DNA from: Imbroritus primus
GTDB taxonomy: Bacteria; Pseudomonadota; Gammaproteobacteria; Burkholderiales; Burkholderiaceae
Length of the DNA: 64,000 nucleotides
Reading direction: 5' to 3'
Assembly: GCF_964332355.1 (NCBI RefSeq)
Contig: NZ_OZ201293.1
Location: 1,116,001-1,180,000 of the forward strand
Positions 25,422-33,989 of the stretch are shown piece after piece; positions within the stretch are counted from its first letter, which is position 1; each line of letters begins with the position of its first letter. The notes under the pieces were generated by a model that did no database searches, had not been told where the DNA came from, and saw nothing but the letters and a program-made list of their open reading frames with translations. Made by a program: the position numbers and the translations under genes.

Positions 25422-25573
25422 ATCACAAATATAAGTGTTTACCCGCAGACTTGAGGGTGTGCCTGCCATCTCCCATTCCGGTTTGCGCACAGGCCGTGGC
25501 ATCGCGCAAGACTGTTCGGCCGCCATGACTTCCCCGACAATGCAGTCCACCATCCATGACATAAGGAACACAC

Positions 25574-25906
25574 ATGAATCACTGGGCTTACCTCGGGGTT
25601 GCCATCGTGGCGGAAGTCATTGCGACCTCGGCGCTCAAGTCGAGCGAGAGCTTCTCGAAGCTGGGGCCGTCGCTGGTGGTGGTAGCGGGCTATGGATGCG
25701 CCTTCCTGTTCCTGTCGCTGACGCTCAAGACACTGCCGGTCGGCGTGGCCTATGCCATCTGGTCAGGGCTCGGGATCGTGCTGATTTCGATCGCCAGCCT
25801 GGTGCTGTTCGGACAGAAGCTGGATCTGCCGGCCATCCTGGGCATGGGCTTGATCATTGCCGGCGTGGTGGTCATGAATGTCTTTTCGAAGACCGTGGCG
25901 CACTGA
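25574..25906 (+). CDS. SMR-family multidrug efflux protein (EmrE-like)
   Basis: A 110-residue four-helix transporter with the coupling residue Glu14 (AIVAEVIATSALKSS), as in EmrE/QacE, and VAYAIWSGLGIV in the third helix. Members export quaternary ammonium or other cationic drugs against protons. The start lies behind AAGGAACACAC. It is unrelated to the sugE-type gene at 19042 and lacks a riboswitch-like leader. Possible alternative substrates include polyamines. Confidence 0.9.
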   Translation: MNHWAYLGVAIVAEVIATSALKSSESFSKLGPSLVVVAGYGCAFLFLSLTLKTLPVGVAYAIWSGLGIVLISIASLVLFGQKLDLPAILGMGLIIAGVVVMNVFSKTVAH

Positions 25907-26039
25907 GTGCGGCGGCGGAGCGACAGGCATGGCGGCGGGGCGCTTCGACCCAGTGCGCGCAGGCCGACGATCTCCGGTCAGTGAGTCGCAGTCTGGCTTA
26001 TCGGCGCGAACGCCGGTAAGCAACCGTGTAATCAAGCGG

Positions 26040-27182
26040 TCAGCTAGCCGGTGTGGTTATGCTTCGGACCAACAGTGCCACCAATTGCGCCTGCCGATGC
26101 ATGCCTGTTTTGGCCAGGATGCGCTTGAGGTGCGTACGTGCTGTCCCAATGCCGATGCCCATGTCCGTCGCGATGTCATCCAGTGACTGTCCCCTCCCCA
26201 GGGCGACTGCGACGGCGGCTTCCGTGCGTGTCAGCCCGAACAGGTCGCGCAGCCGTGCCACCTCAAGCGGCGCTTCGGGATCGCGGATGAAGACCAGCAC
26301 GGCGGGTCGCGCTTCGCCGAAGACGCTTGAGGCCGGCCTCAAGGGTGCGACCTCCAACACCAAGGGTATCCGCCGCGACCTTGGTATGAGAAGCGCCGAA
26401 CCGGGCTTGGCCGCTCGGCCGTGTGCAGTCTCCAACGCGGCGTGTACCAAGGCCGACAACTTGTCTTTCAGCATGGGCGAATGAAGTGACAGGCACCCAC
26501 GCACCACAACCAATTCCGGGCACTCACGCATCAGGGTCTCAGCCATGGCGCTTGCATGGAGAATACGACAGGCACCATCCACGATCATGGCACCAGTATC
26601 GAACCGGTCCAGTGCCTGTAGGGCTACCTCATGCTGGTAGGAGAGTTCAGCAAAGCGTTGCCCGAGTCGCAGCGCACGCTGCAAGTGCGGCAAGATCAGC
26701 GCTGCGTGCCGGCGCTCCTGGTCGGTATATGCACCGGCGTCACGTGGGCGGTGGATGCCCAGTACCCCCACTGCGTTCTGCGCGGTGGGGAATACCGCGC
26801 CAAGCATGTGGTGGATGTCCAGATGCGGCAACCATTCCTGGTAGAAGCCGCTGCGCGCTTGCTCCTCGGGGGTCACCAAGTCCTCGTCAGTAATGATGCG
26901 GGACATGCCATAGGCCAGGGAGCGCTCCACCCACAGGTCACGGCGGTGCCAGTCGTCGGCCCAGGCCTGATCGCGCTCGGGCACCAATAGATTGGCGGTA
27001 CATTCCAGCAAGCTGACTTGGCCGCCGTCCGCGTGCAGCTTGACCACGGTACTGGTCGAACCCAGGGCTTGGGCAATCCGGGATGCGGTGCCAGGCCACA
27101 AGGCAGCGTCCATCGCCGCGTCATAGAGATGCGCGATCAGGCCCGACAGGGCGGCTGCTTCATGGGCGGACGAGGACTCCAT
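26040..27182 (-). CDS. LuxR-type (HTH) transcriptional regulator
   Basis: A 380-residue regulator. The C-terminal about 60 residues are a LuxR helix-turn-helix (LFGLTRTEAAVAVALGRGQS, IGIGTARTHLKRILAKTG). The N-terminal about 300 residues contain two PAS/GAF-like sensing regions without a recognised ligand motif. Such solo LuxR-type regulators are common in Burkholderiaceae and are not paired with an autoinducer synthase here. It is divergent from a small secreted protein, across about 86 bases that contain its promoter. The target is unknown. Confidence 0.82.
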   Translation of the reverse strand: MESSSAHEAAALSGLIAHLYDAAMDAALWPGTASRIAQALGSTSTVVKLHADGGQVSLLECTANLLVPERDQAWADDWHRRDLWVERSLAYGMSRIITDEDLVTPEEQARSGFYQEWLPHLDIHHMLGAVFPTAQNAVGVLGIHRPRDAGAYTDQERRHAALILPHLQRALRLGQRFAELSYQHEVALQALDRFDTGAMIVDGACRILHASAMAETLMRECPELVVVRGCLSLHSPMLKDKLSALVHAALETAHGRAAKPGSALLIPRSRRIPLVLEVAPLRPASSVFGEARPAVLVFIRDPEAPLEVARLRDLFGLTRTEAAVAVALGRGQSLDDIATDMGIGIGTARTHLKRILAKTGMHRQAQLVALLVRSITTPAS

Positions 27183-27268
27183 GACCGATTTCTACCCTAT
27201 TTGGGAGACGAATTTCAATGGGTGATGTGATAGCTTGATGAGGTAGGAACATTCTATTCGGAGATGCA

Positions 27269-27763
27269 ATGATGAGCCTCCATCATTCAGGGCGCGAGAC
27301 CTCTCTCAGGCTGTTGTACCTCGCCGCAGCGATATCCGGATGGGGGCTTTGCTCGAGCGCGCTGGCTGCCAACCTGGAACTCCCGCCTGACGTGTATGGC
27401 ACCTATGCCCCGGGTGGCGACTGCGCCAAGCAGCCGCGCATCATCGTGAACAAGGCCGGGATTCATCTTGACACGGCGGCGGGGAGGCGCGGCCCGCTGC
27501 CGACCATGGTCAGCTACACCTTCGTAGGCGGTGCGCGCTACAACGGCATCCAGGTATGGGCGCTAGTCAAGCATGGCGGCAAGAACCGGTGGGGTGATGA
27601 CAACACCCCTGTCATCCTGACGTTCAACGCAGGCGAAAAGCGCGGCGCGCTGACTGCCGAGCGGGAGAACCCCGGCAAGGAGCGTCCTGTAGCGCTCGAC
27701 GGTCCGCTAACGAGCGTCGCCCAGACCGCGCGTTTCCGCTTGTGCCCGACAGGAAGCCGGTAA
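27269..27763 (+). CDS. Unknown secreted protein
   Basis: I do not recognise this 164-residue protein. An N-terminal signal peptide (hydrophobic about 14-30, cleaved near ALAAN) points to export. Two cysteines (GGDCAKQP and FRLCPTG) could form a disulfide in the mature protein. The rest looks like a small compact periplasmic domain. CGGAG lies shortly before the ATG. It is followed after six bases by a membrane protein gene, likely one operon. Divergent from the LuxR regulator, which may control it. Confidence 0.65.
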   Translation: MMSLHHSGRETSLRLLYLAAAISGWGLCSSALAANLELPPDVYGTYAPGGDCAKQPRIIVNKAGIHLDTAAGRRGPLPTMVSYTFVGGARYNGIQVWALVKHGGKNRWGDDNTPVILTFNAGEKRGALTAERENPGKERPVALDGPLTSVAQTARFRLCPTGSR

Positions 27764-27769
27764 AGAGCG

Positions 27770-28525
27770 ATGAGCGATCAGAGCACGCCAGTCAACTTTC
27801 ATTACTCCAGGATCGCCGACCACGTCGTCGCGGCGCTTTCCGGTGCCATCGGTCTCTGGTTGCTGACTGCGACCATACACCTCTACCGTGATCGCACTGC
27901 GTTCCTCCAATACTCCCTCGTCAAATACGCGATGGCCGCCGTGTTATTGGCCTTTGCATACAAGACTTTCCACGCCGCCTCAAGGAGGTTGGCACGATAC
28001 GTCAAGCACGAAGACGGCGTTTCCACCAGGATTGAAGTGACTCCGGCGGCAGCCCCTGCCGCTTGGCTTCCCGCGGTCCTGCCTGTTTTGCTGGTCGGCG
28101 GGATGGTCTTGGCGCCGGGGACGCCTGGCTTGTGGATGCTGGGTCTGCTCTTTACTGCCATAGCTGCGCTCATCTTGCTACGCGATCCAAGAGGACGTGG
28201 TACGGCCAACCCCCGCAGCTTCCTGGTCAGCCAGGCGGGCATCGACATCGGCGGTCAGATGCTGCGCAAGGAGGACATTCATCACCTGCGCATCAAGAAC
28301 AAGTTCGCTGGCGATGTGGAAATCACCTACGACGCCAATCGCGGTGTGCCGACGGGTACGGTGATAGGACTGGCACATCGACGGCAGGTGGCCAAGGTTG
28401 CCTACCGTATCGAAGTCGAGAGTGGCGGCAAGGCCCATGTTCTGGCGGCCGGCTTGGATGAAATCACGGCGCGCGGTGTGCTGGCCGAGGTTGGCAAGGC
28501 CTTGGGCCCGACACTCGCGATATGA
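27770..28525 (+). CDS. Unknown inner-membrane protein
   Basis: A 251-residue protein that I cannot assign to a family. Four hydrophobic segments are visible (about 17-37, 48-65, 97-113, 119-137), followed by a cytosolic C-terminal domain of about 110 residues resembling a small beta-rich fold (FLVSQAGIDIGGQML onward). It starts six bases after the secreted protein at 27269. The two lie next to an integrase relic and tRNA-Ser, so they may be the rest of an old insertion. Confidence 0.65.
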   Translation: MSDQSTPVNFHYSRIADHVVAALSGAIGLWLLTATIHLYRDRTAFLQYSLVKYAMAAVLLAFAYKTFHAASRRLARYVKHEDGVSTRIEVTPAAAPAAWLPAVLPVLLVGGMVLAPGTPGLWMLGLLFTAIAALILLRDPRGRGTANPRSFLVSQAGIDIGGQMLRKEDIHHLRIKNKFAGDVEITYDANRGVPTGTVIGLAHRRQVAKVAYRIEVESGGKAHVLAAGLDEITARGVLAEVGKALGPTLAI

Positions 28526-28599
28526 AGCAAGCAGGGGCTTTGCGTGGTATGCCGTAGGTGTTGGCTCGTGCGCCGGCTGGTGGTTATCCGCGACCCGCC

Positions 28600-28810
28600 C
28601 AGTGCGGGCCGCGGCAGCCAAGGCGCTTGTCGCCGCAGATGACAACGACCTGGCTTCGCGCATCGGCGCCTTCCAGTTCCGGGATATCCGTTCGAAGACT
28701 ACGAGCGAACTTATCGTCGAGCACGCGAGCGAGCTGCCGGTCACACTGCACAGGAGATGACCGAGAAGGTGTGCCGGTGCGTGAGCGAGGTGGTGCAGCT
28801 GACCAAGTAG
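28600..28810 (+). pseudogene. Broken C-terminal end of a tyrosine recombinase
   Basis: Frame 1 reads AFQFRDIRSKT followed by HASEL, the Arg-containing FRDLR segment and helix typical of phage/island integrases. One base is missing near 28735. After it, frame 2 reads GHTAQEMTEKVCRCVSEVV and then QLTK-stop, matching the usual GHT...VYRRVGEVV end. The catalytic Tyr would be the Cys in VCRC. No start or N-terminal half remains. It lies immediately beside the 3' end of tRNA-Ser, the classic position of an island integrase. Residue alignment is from memory of the family. Confidence 0.72.
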
Positions 28811-28829
28811 GCGCTACTGCTTGAACGAA

Positions 28830-28858
28830 GCGGCCCCACTCTCGGGGCCGCATCTTTG
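28830..28858 (+). terminator. Terminator after the integrase relic
   Basis: An 8-bp G/C stem (GCGGCCCC with GGGGCCGC, loop ACTCTC) followed by ATCTTTGT. It could also end tRNA-Ser transcription from the other strand. Confidence 0.65.
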
Positions 28859-28860
28859 TC

Positions 28861-28950
28861 TGGCGGAAACGGTGAGATTCGAACTCACGGAGGGGATCAA
28901 CCCTCGGTGCTTTTCAAGAGCACTGCCTTAAACCGCTCGGCCACGTTTCC
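28861..28950 (-). tRNA. tRNA-Ser (UGA)
   Basis: The minus strand folds as a long-variable-arm tRNA with acceptor GGAAACG/CGTTTCC, anticodon TGA in CTTGAAA, TTCGAAT T-loop and an encoded CCA end (28861-28863). It reads UCN serine codons. Its 3' end abuts the integrase relic. Confidence 0.97.
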
Positions 28951-29097
28951 TTGATTGGGTCAGAAGTGTATGAGTTGCGGAATCGATCTCCGCCACACCT
29001 CTTGTGTATTCCCCTCAGGCCTGATCCGCCAGGGGGAGCGTGGGCGCTGATTATAGCCTGAGCACTGCCCGCTGGCTACCGCTGGCAATCCCCCGGT

Positions 29098-30321
29098 TCA
29101 GGCATCGGCGCCAAGGAAGATCTCCTGCAGATCATTGAGAAAGCGCTGTCCCAGCGGCGTGGGGCGGATCGTCAGGTGGTCGCGTTCCAGCAAGCCTTTG
29201 CGCTCGGCCGCATCGAGCTGCGCTTCAATGGTGTGTGGCGGCAATCCGGTGTGGTCGTAGAAGAGCGTGGCCGGAAACCCTTCCGTGAGACGCAACGCGT
29301 TCAGCATGAATTCGAACGGCAGTGTGTCGGGGCCGGGTTCGCGGCTTTCCTGCACGGGTTGTCCGGCTTCGCATTGCGCCATGTACGTCTGCGGGCGCTT
29401 GTAGCGCGCCTCACGCAGTACGCGATGCGGGAAGGAGAGCTTGCCGTGCGCGCCGGCGCCAATGCCGAGGTAGTCGCCAAAGCGCCAGTAGTTGAGGTTG
29501 TGCTTGCTGCGACGACCGGGGCGGGCGTAGGCGGAGACTTCGTAATGCTCGAAGCCGGCTGCGCGCGTGCGTTCGGCAATCCAGTCCTGCATGTCGGCGG
29601 CGCTGTCGTCGTCTGGCAATGCGGGCGGAAACTTGGCGAAGTAGGTGTTGGGCTCGAGGGTCAGGTGGTACAGCGACAGATGCGTGGTGCCAAAGCCGAG
29701 TGCGGTTTCCACATCGGCTTGGCATTCGGCGAGGCTCTGGCCTGGCAGCGCGTACATCAGGTCAAGGTTGATGTTGTCGAAATGGCGTTGGGCGATGTCG
29801 ATGGCACGTCGGGCTTCATCGCCGCCGTGGATGCGGCCCAGTGCGGCAAGGTGCTGGCTGTTGAAACTCTGCACGCCGATCGACAGGCGGTTGATGCCAC
29901 TGGTGCGGTACTCGCGGAAGCGCTCCGCCTCGAAGGTGCCGGGGTTGGCTTCCATGGTGATTTCCGCGTCGGCTTCGAGCGGCAGCAAGGCGCGTATGTC
30001 GGAGAGCAGGCGATCCATGCCCGCTGCCGAGAGCAGGCTCGGGGTGCCGCCGCCGATGAATACGGTATGCACGGGTCGCCCCCAGACCATGGGCAGCGCC
30101 TGTTCGAGATCGGCGCGCAAGGCGTCGAGATAGCGCTGTTCGGGAATGTCGCCGCCCGGCTGCTCGTGCGAGTTGAAATCGCAGTAGGGACACTTGCGTA
30201 CGCACCACGGAAAATGGACGTACAGCGACAGCGGCGGCAGGGCCGGCAGGTTGAGTTGCCCGGGTTCGCTGAAGGCGGCACGTACGCCGCTGGTAGCGCC
30301 GGCCGGCACGATGGGGATCAT
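29098..30321 (-). CDS. hemW: HemW haem chaperone (radical SAM)
   Basis: A 407-residue radical-SAM protein with the iron-sulfur motif CVRKCPYCDF near residue 40, GGGTPS near 92 and the HemN-like C-terminal domain. HemW (YggW) lacks coproporphyrinogen oxidase activity and acts as a haem chaperone, tied to the membrane respiratory chain. The distinguishing N-terminal cysteine pattern (CxxxCxxC with a Phe, no extra Cys) fits HemW rather than HemN. Its ATG overlaps the rdgB stop by four bases, a linkage seen widely in proteobacteria. Confidence 0.95.
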   Translation of the reverse strand: MIPIVPAGATSGVRAAFSEPGQLNLPALPPLSLYVHFPWCVRKCPYCDFNSHEQPGGDIPEQRYLDALRADLEQALPMVWGRPVHTVFIGGGTPSLLSAAGMDRLLSDIRALLPLEADAEITMEANPGTFEAERFREYRTSGINRLSIGVQSFNSQHLAALGRIHGGDEARRAIDIAQRHFDNINLDLMYALPGQSLAECQADVETALGFGTTHLSLYHLTLEPNTYFAKFPPALPDDDSAADMQDWIAERTRAAGFEHYEVSAYARPGRRSKHNLNYWRFGDYLGIGAGAHGKLSFPHRVLREARYKRPQTYMAQCEAGQPVQESREPGPDTLPFEFMLNALRLTEGFPATLFYDHTGLPPHTIEAQLDAAERKGLLERDHLTIRPTPLGQRFLNDLQEIFLGADA

Positions 30322-30947
30322 GACCGTCCGGCCCCGCTTGCTTCATATGCCTCGCGTGCACGCAGGCGTGCCAGCAGATGCTGCATGGCCTGGGCGCGGT
30401 GGCTCAGGCGGTTCTTTTCCGCCTTGTCCAGTTCGGCGGCGGTCTTGCCGAGGTCGGGCAGCAGGAAGTACGGATCGTAGCCAAAACCGCCTGCGCCGCG
30501 CGGGGCATCGCTCACCTCGCCATGCCAGAAGCCTTCGGCAATCAGCGGCTGGGGGTCGTCGGCGTGGCGCAGATAGACGAGCACGCAGTAATAGTGCGCA
30601 CGCCGGTCGGCATGGGCGGTGAGCTGTTGCAGCAGATGCCGGTTGTTGGCTGTATCTGATTTCTCGCCGCCGGCCATTTGCGCAAAGCGCGCCGAGTACA
30701 CCCCCGGTGCACCGCCGAGCGCATCGACACAGATGCCGGAATCGTCGGCCAGCGCTGGCAGCCCGCTCAGGCGGCTGGCGTGGCGCGCCTTGGCCAGGGC
30801 GTTTTCCACAAAGGTGGGATGCGGTTCTTCTGCTTCGGGAATGCCGAGCTGGCCCTGCGGGATCACGTTCATCTCCAGCGCGGACAGCAGCGCCGAGAAT
30901 TCGGCGAGCTTGCCGGCGTTGTTGGAGGCGAGGACGATGTCTGACAT
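30318..30947 (-). CDS. rdgB: Non-canonical purine NTP pyrophosphatase (RdgB/HAM1)
   Basis: A 209-residue Ham1-fold enzyme that hydrolyses ITP, dITP and XTP to clean the nucleotide pool. The motifs ASNNAGKLAEF (residue 8), FVENALAKARHAS, ADDSGICVDAL and GAGGFGYDPYFL, with SHRAQAM at the end, match the family. The start is ATG 30947; the longer frame upstream lacks support. It is translated together with hemW through an ATGA overlap. Confidence 0.97.
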   Translation of the reverse strand: MSDIVLASNNAGKLAEFSALLSALEMNVIPQGQLGIPEAEEPHPTFVENALAKARHASRLSGLPALADDSGICVDALGGAPGVYSARFAQMAGGEKSDTANNRHLLQQLTAHADRRAHYYCVLVYLRHADDPQPLIAEGFWHGEVSDAPRGAGGFGYDPYFLLPDLGKTAAELDKAEKNRLSHRAQAMQHLLARLRAREAYEASGAGRS

Positions 30948-30987
30948 GGCGTTGTGTGGCGTGATACGGATACGGGATGCGGATGCG

Positions 30988-31704
30988 TTACAGGCCAAGC
31001 GCCTGGCGCTGGGCCTGGACGAGCTGCGCGATGCCGTGCTCGGCGAGCTGCATCATGGCGTTCATCTCCTCGCGCGAGAACGGTATGCCTTCAGCCGTGC
31101 CCTGCAGTTCGACAAAACCGCCCTGGCCGGTCATGACGACGTTCATGTCGGTATCGCAGGCCGAGTCTTCAATGTAATCGAGATCGAGCACAGGTACGCC
31201 ATTAGCGATGCCGACGGATACCGCCGCGACAAAGTCGCGTACCGGGCTGGTGGCGATCTGGCCTTTCTCGAGCATGGTCGAGACGGCATCATAGGCGGCC
31301 ACGAAGGCGCCGGTGATGCTGGCGGTACGCGTGCCGCCATCGGCCTGCAGCACATCGCAATCGAGCTGCAGCGTGTATTCGCCGAGCGCCGACAGGTCGA
31401 ACACCGAGCGCAGCGAGCGGCCGATCAGGCGCTGGATTTCCTGGGTGCGGCCCGATTGCTTGCCGCGTGCGGCTTCACGGTCGGAGCGCGTATTGGTGGA
31501 GCGCGGCAGCATGCCGTACTCGGCTGTGACCCAGCCTTCGCCGCTGCCGCGCTTGTGCGGCGGCACCTTGTCCAGCACGCTGGCGGTGCAGAGCACCTTG
31601 GTATCGCCAAAGGCCACCAGGACCGATCCCTCGGCATGCCGGGTGTAGTGGCGGGTCAGGGTAACTGGGCGAAGCTGGTCGGCGGCACGTCCGCTGGGGC
31701 GCAT
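30988..31704 (-). CDS. rph: RNase PH
   Basis: A 238-residue phosphorolytic exoribonuclease that trims the 3' ends of tRNA and other RNAs. Motifs: RPSGR at the start, GWVTAEYGMLPRST (near residue 57), GRSLRS and CDVLQADGGTRTASI (phosphate and active site, about 115-130). The length is normal. It lies 40 bases upstream of rdgB on the same strand. Confidence 0.97.
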   Translation of the reverse strand: MRPSGRAADQLRPVTLTRHYTRHAEGSVLVAFGDTKVLCTASVLDKVPPHKRGSGEGWVTAEYGMLPRSTNTRSDREAARGKQSGRTQEIQRLIGRSLRSVFDLSALGEYTLQLDCDVLQADGGTRTASITGAFVAAYDAVSTMLEKGQIATSPVRDFVAAVSVGIANGVPVLDLDYIEDSACDTDMNVVMTGQGGFVELQGTAEGIPFSREEMNAMMQLAEHGIAQLVQAQRQALGL

Positions 31705-31785
31705 GGGTGTCCTCGAATGGATGGCAGGGAAAGGCGGGATTCTACCGCGACCGTCGCGGCAATGCGGCAGACCGCTTGGGGCCGG

Positions 31786-32697
31786 CTAGCGCGTGAAGTT
31801 GCTGCTCTTGTCGATGGCCGCCCGGATCTCGGCAATGGAGCGCTCGATATCTTCTTCCGAGAGCTCGTCGGCGCCGTCTTCCTGGCTCATGATCGAGGTC
31901 GTGAAGGCATTGAGCGGCATCGATTCGGTCAGCACCGTGTCGTGCCGCGTGGCGTGGGGATCGTTTTCCCACATCATGCCGATGGCCGTGGTGTTGTCGG
32001 CCGATTCGCCAGCATTGTGCAGCGCCTGGGTAATCAGGTTGGGAATGGCCTGGACCACCGACAGCGTGCTCAGCTGCCGGACCAGTTCGATTTCCGGCAC
32101 GCTGCCCCACAGGCCGTCCGAGCACAGCAGCACGACATCCCCCGCACACAGGCTCTGCGGTTCGCCAATGTCCACCAGCGGCAGGTTGGGCGAGCCCAGG
32201 CAGTTGTACAGCTTGTTGCGCTCGGGATGCAGGGCGGCATCTTCGGCACTGATGCGGCGTTGCTGCAGGAGGTTCTCGATCTTCGAGTGGTCGCGGGTGC
32301 GGGTGAGCAACTGGCCCTGGCGCACGAAGTACAGGCGCGAGTCGCCTGCATGCGCCCACTGTACGCTGTCGTTCTGCATCAGGCAGCAGACGATGGTGGT
32401 GCGCGGCACGTCGCGCAGATTGTTCATGCGCGCGTAGCGGTGGATTTCATGATGGGCCTGCAGGATGCTGTCCTGCAGGAAATCGGCCGGGCGGCGCACG
32501 GTCGGACGTGCCTGCACCTGGAACTGCCGGGCGATGATCTGCAGGGCGTGCTGAGCCGCAACCTCGCCGAGCGCATGGCCGCCAAGGCCATCTGCCAGCA
32601 CCATCAGCAGGGCATCGCGGGTAAAGCAGTACCCCATGCGGTCCTGATTGATGCGGCGGCCGCCTTTTCTGCTTTCCTGATAGACCGAAAATCGCAT
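31786..32697 (-). CDS. PP2C-type Ser/Thr protein phosphatase
   Basis: A 303-residue metal-dependent phosphatase with the PP2C metal-binding signatures NQDR (near 18), LADGLGGH (near 35), CSDGLWG (near 192) and ADNTT (near 232). The last about 50 residues are an acidic C-terminal tail with EDGADELSEEDIE. It removes phosphate from Ser/Thr. It is followed upstream by the eukaryotic-type kinase gene on the same strand, so the two form a reversible phosphorylation pair. Cytosolic; targets unknown. This pair next to rph/gmk is typical for Burkholderiaceae. Confidence 0.93.
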   Translation of the reverse strand: MRFSVYQESRKGGRRINQDRMGYCFTRDALLMVLADGLGGHALGEVAAQHALQIIARQFQVQARPTVRRPADFLQDSILQAHHEIHRYARMNNLRDVPRTTIVCCLMQNDSVQWAHAGDSRLYFVRQGQLLTRTRDHSKIENLLQQRRISAEDAALHPERNKLYNCLGSPNLPLVDIGEPQSLCAGDVVLLCSDGLWGSVPEIELVRQLSTLSVVQAIPNLITQALHNAGESADNTTAIGMMWENDPHATRHDTVLTESMPLNAFTTSIMSQEDGADELSEEDIERSIAEIRAAIDKSSNFTR

Positions 32698-32751
32698 GGC
32701 TCGGTTCTGGCGATACGCGAGGCATGACAGCTGGCGGGGCGGCGGGTGCCG

Positions 32752-33795
32752 TTACGCCGAGCGGTCGCGCTTGCGCTCTTCGCCTCCCTTGAAGATACTC
32801 AGAATCCGCGTAGCCAGCGGCGCATCATCCGTCAGGGCCTGCGTGGCCGGCGCGCGGGTGGTGGCGTCGATCAGCGCGTTGGACTGTTCGCGCAACACCT
32901 TCTGCAGATGATAGACGCTTTGCGGACGCGCCTCGGCCTGCAGGCTCAGGCACCAGCCGACGAGGTCGACCAGTCCTTCCGTGTAGTAGGCGCGCAGGCG
33001 GTTGAGTTGCGCCGGGGCACGGTCTTCGCGGTGGCGCTGGTTTGCTTCCTGCGGGGGCGAGCCGGCCATGCACGCGTAGAGTGTTGCCCCGATGCTGTAG
33101 ATATCGGTCCAGGGACCCAGGGCGCCACCGCGCGTATACAGTTCCGGGGCAGCGAAACCCGGGGTGTACATGGGCTGGAAGCGAGAACCTTCGGCCATCA
33201 GGATCTGTCGCGCCGCGCCAAAATCGAGCAGGATCGGCGAGTTGTCCTCGCGCAGATAGATGTTGCCGGGTTTGATGTCGAGGTGCAGCAGCTTGTGGAT
33301 ATGGACTTCGCGCAGCCCGTTCATCAGCGCATGAAATACCTTGCGGATCACATGTTCGCGCAGCATCTTCGACTTGCCTTGCTGCCGGGCGTGCAGGATG
33401 TGTTCCTGCAGCGTCTTGCCTTCCTCGTAGGCCATGACCATGTACACCGTGCCATTCTCGCGGAAGAAGTTGAGCACGCGCACGATGCTCGGGTGCACGA
33501 TGTTCGCGAGCGAGCGGCCTTCCTCGAAAAAATACTTGAGGCCCATGCGGAAGGCGGAGGCGCTTTCTTCCGGCACCAGCGGAATCAACTCGCCAGGCGC
33601 GCGACGCGCCAGCGAGGAGGGCAGGTATTCCTTGATGGCGACCGGCTCGCCCTGTTCATCCACCGCCAGGTAGACGAAACTGAAACCGCCGCTCGCCAAC
33701 TTCTTTACAATGCGGTAATTGGACAGCAGCGTGCCAACAGGTAGGGGCGCGCTTTTTTGCGGCTGGCCGGCTTTGGATTCAGACATGGGGCTCAT
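32752..33795 (-). CDS. Eukaryotic-type Ser/Thr protein kinase
   Basis: A 347-residue kinase. The glycine loop LASGGFSFVYLA, VAIKEYLP (catalytic Lys), HLDIKPGNI (catalytic Asp) and LLDFGAARQ are in order between about 25 and 210; the tail after about 280 is Ala/Thr-rich and not conserved. No transmembrane or PASTA part is present. The start is put at ATG 33795 (MSPMSES); the frame is open 59 codons further upstream but that part has no kinase-like character. It lies upstream of the PP2C gene. Confidence 0.92.
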   Translation of the reverse strand: MSPMSESKAGQPQKSAPLPVGTLLSNYRIVKKLASGGFSFVYLAVDEQGEPVAIKEYLPSSLARRAPGELIPLVPEESASAFRMGLKYFFEEGRSLANIVHPSIVRVLNFFRENGTVYMVMAYEEGKTLQEHILHARQQGKSKMLREHVIRKVFHALMNGLREVHIHKLLHLDIKPGNIYLREDNSPILLDFGAARQILMAEGSRFQPMYTPGFAAPELYTRGGALGPWTDIYSIGATLYACMAGSPPQEANQRHREDRAPAQLNRLRAYYTEGLVDLVGWCLSLQAEARPQSVYHLQKVLREQSNALIDATTRAPATQALTDDAPLATRILSIFKGGEERKRDRSA

Positions 33796-33989
33796 CGACG
33801 TGTTGGCCCGGCGATTGTCGGAGGTATTGCAGCGCTTGTAAAGCCGCCCGGGCCCTACTGTTGGATGGCCGCACCAACCGCCCGATGCGGGCGGTTGCAG
33901 CATAGGCCGATCGAGCCCATGCTGCACCGCCGCGAGCCCTGCCGAAGCCATCTGTCCTCTTTTTGCAAGCATCGTTTAGGAACGTTTCC

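Noticed and set aside
25435..25573. Leader of the second SMR gene checked for a guanidine riboswitch
   Set aside because: No paired hairpins with ACGR loops are present, and the protein is EmrE-like rather than SugE-like.
28398..28760. 120-codon open frame over the end of the membrane-protein gene
   Set aside because: Its first part overlaps 27770-28525 in another frame and its later part is the first frame of the broken integrase, so it is not an independent gene.
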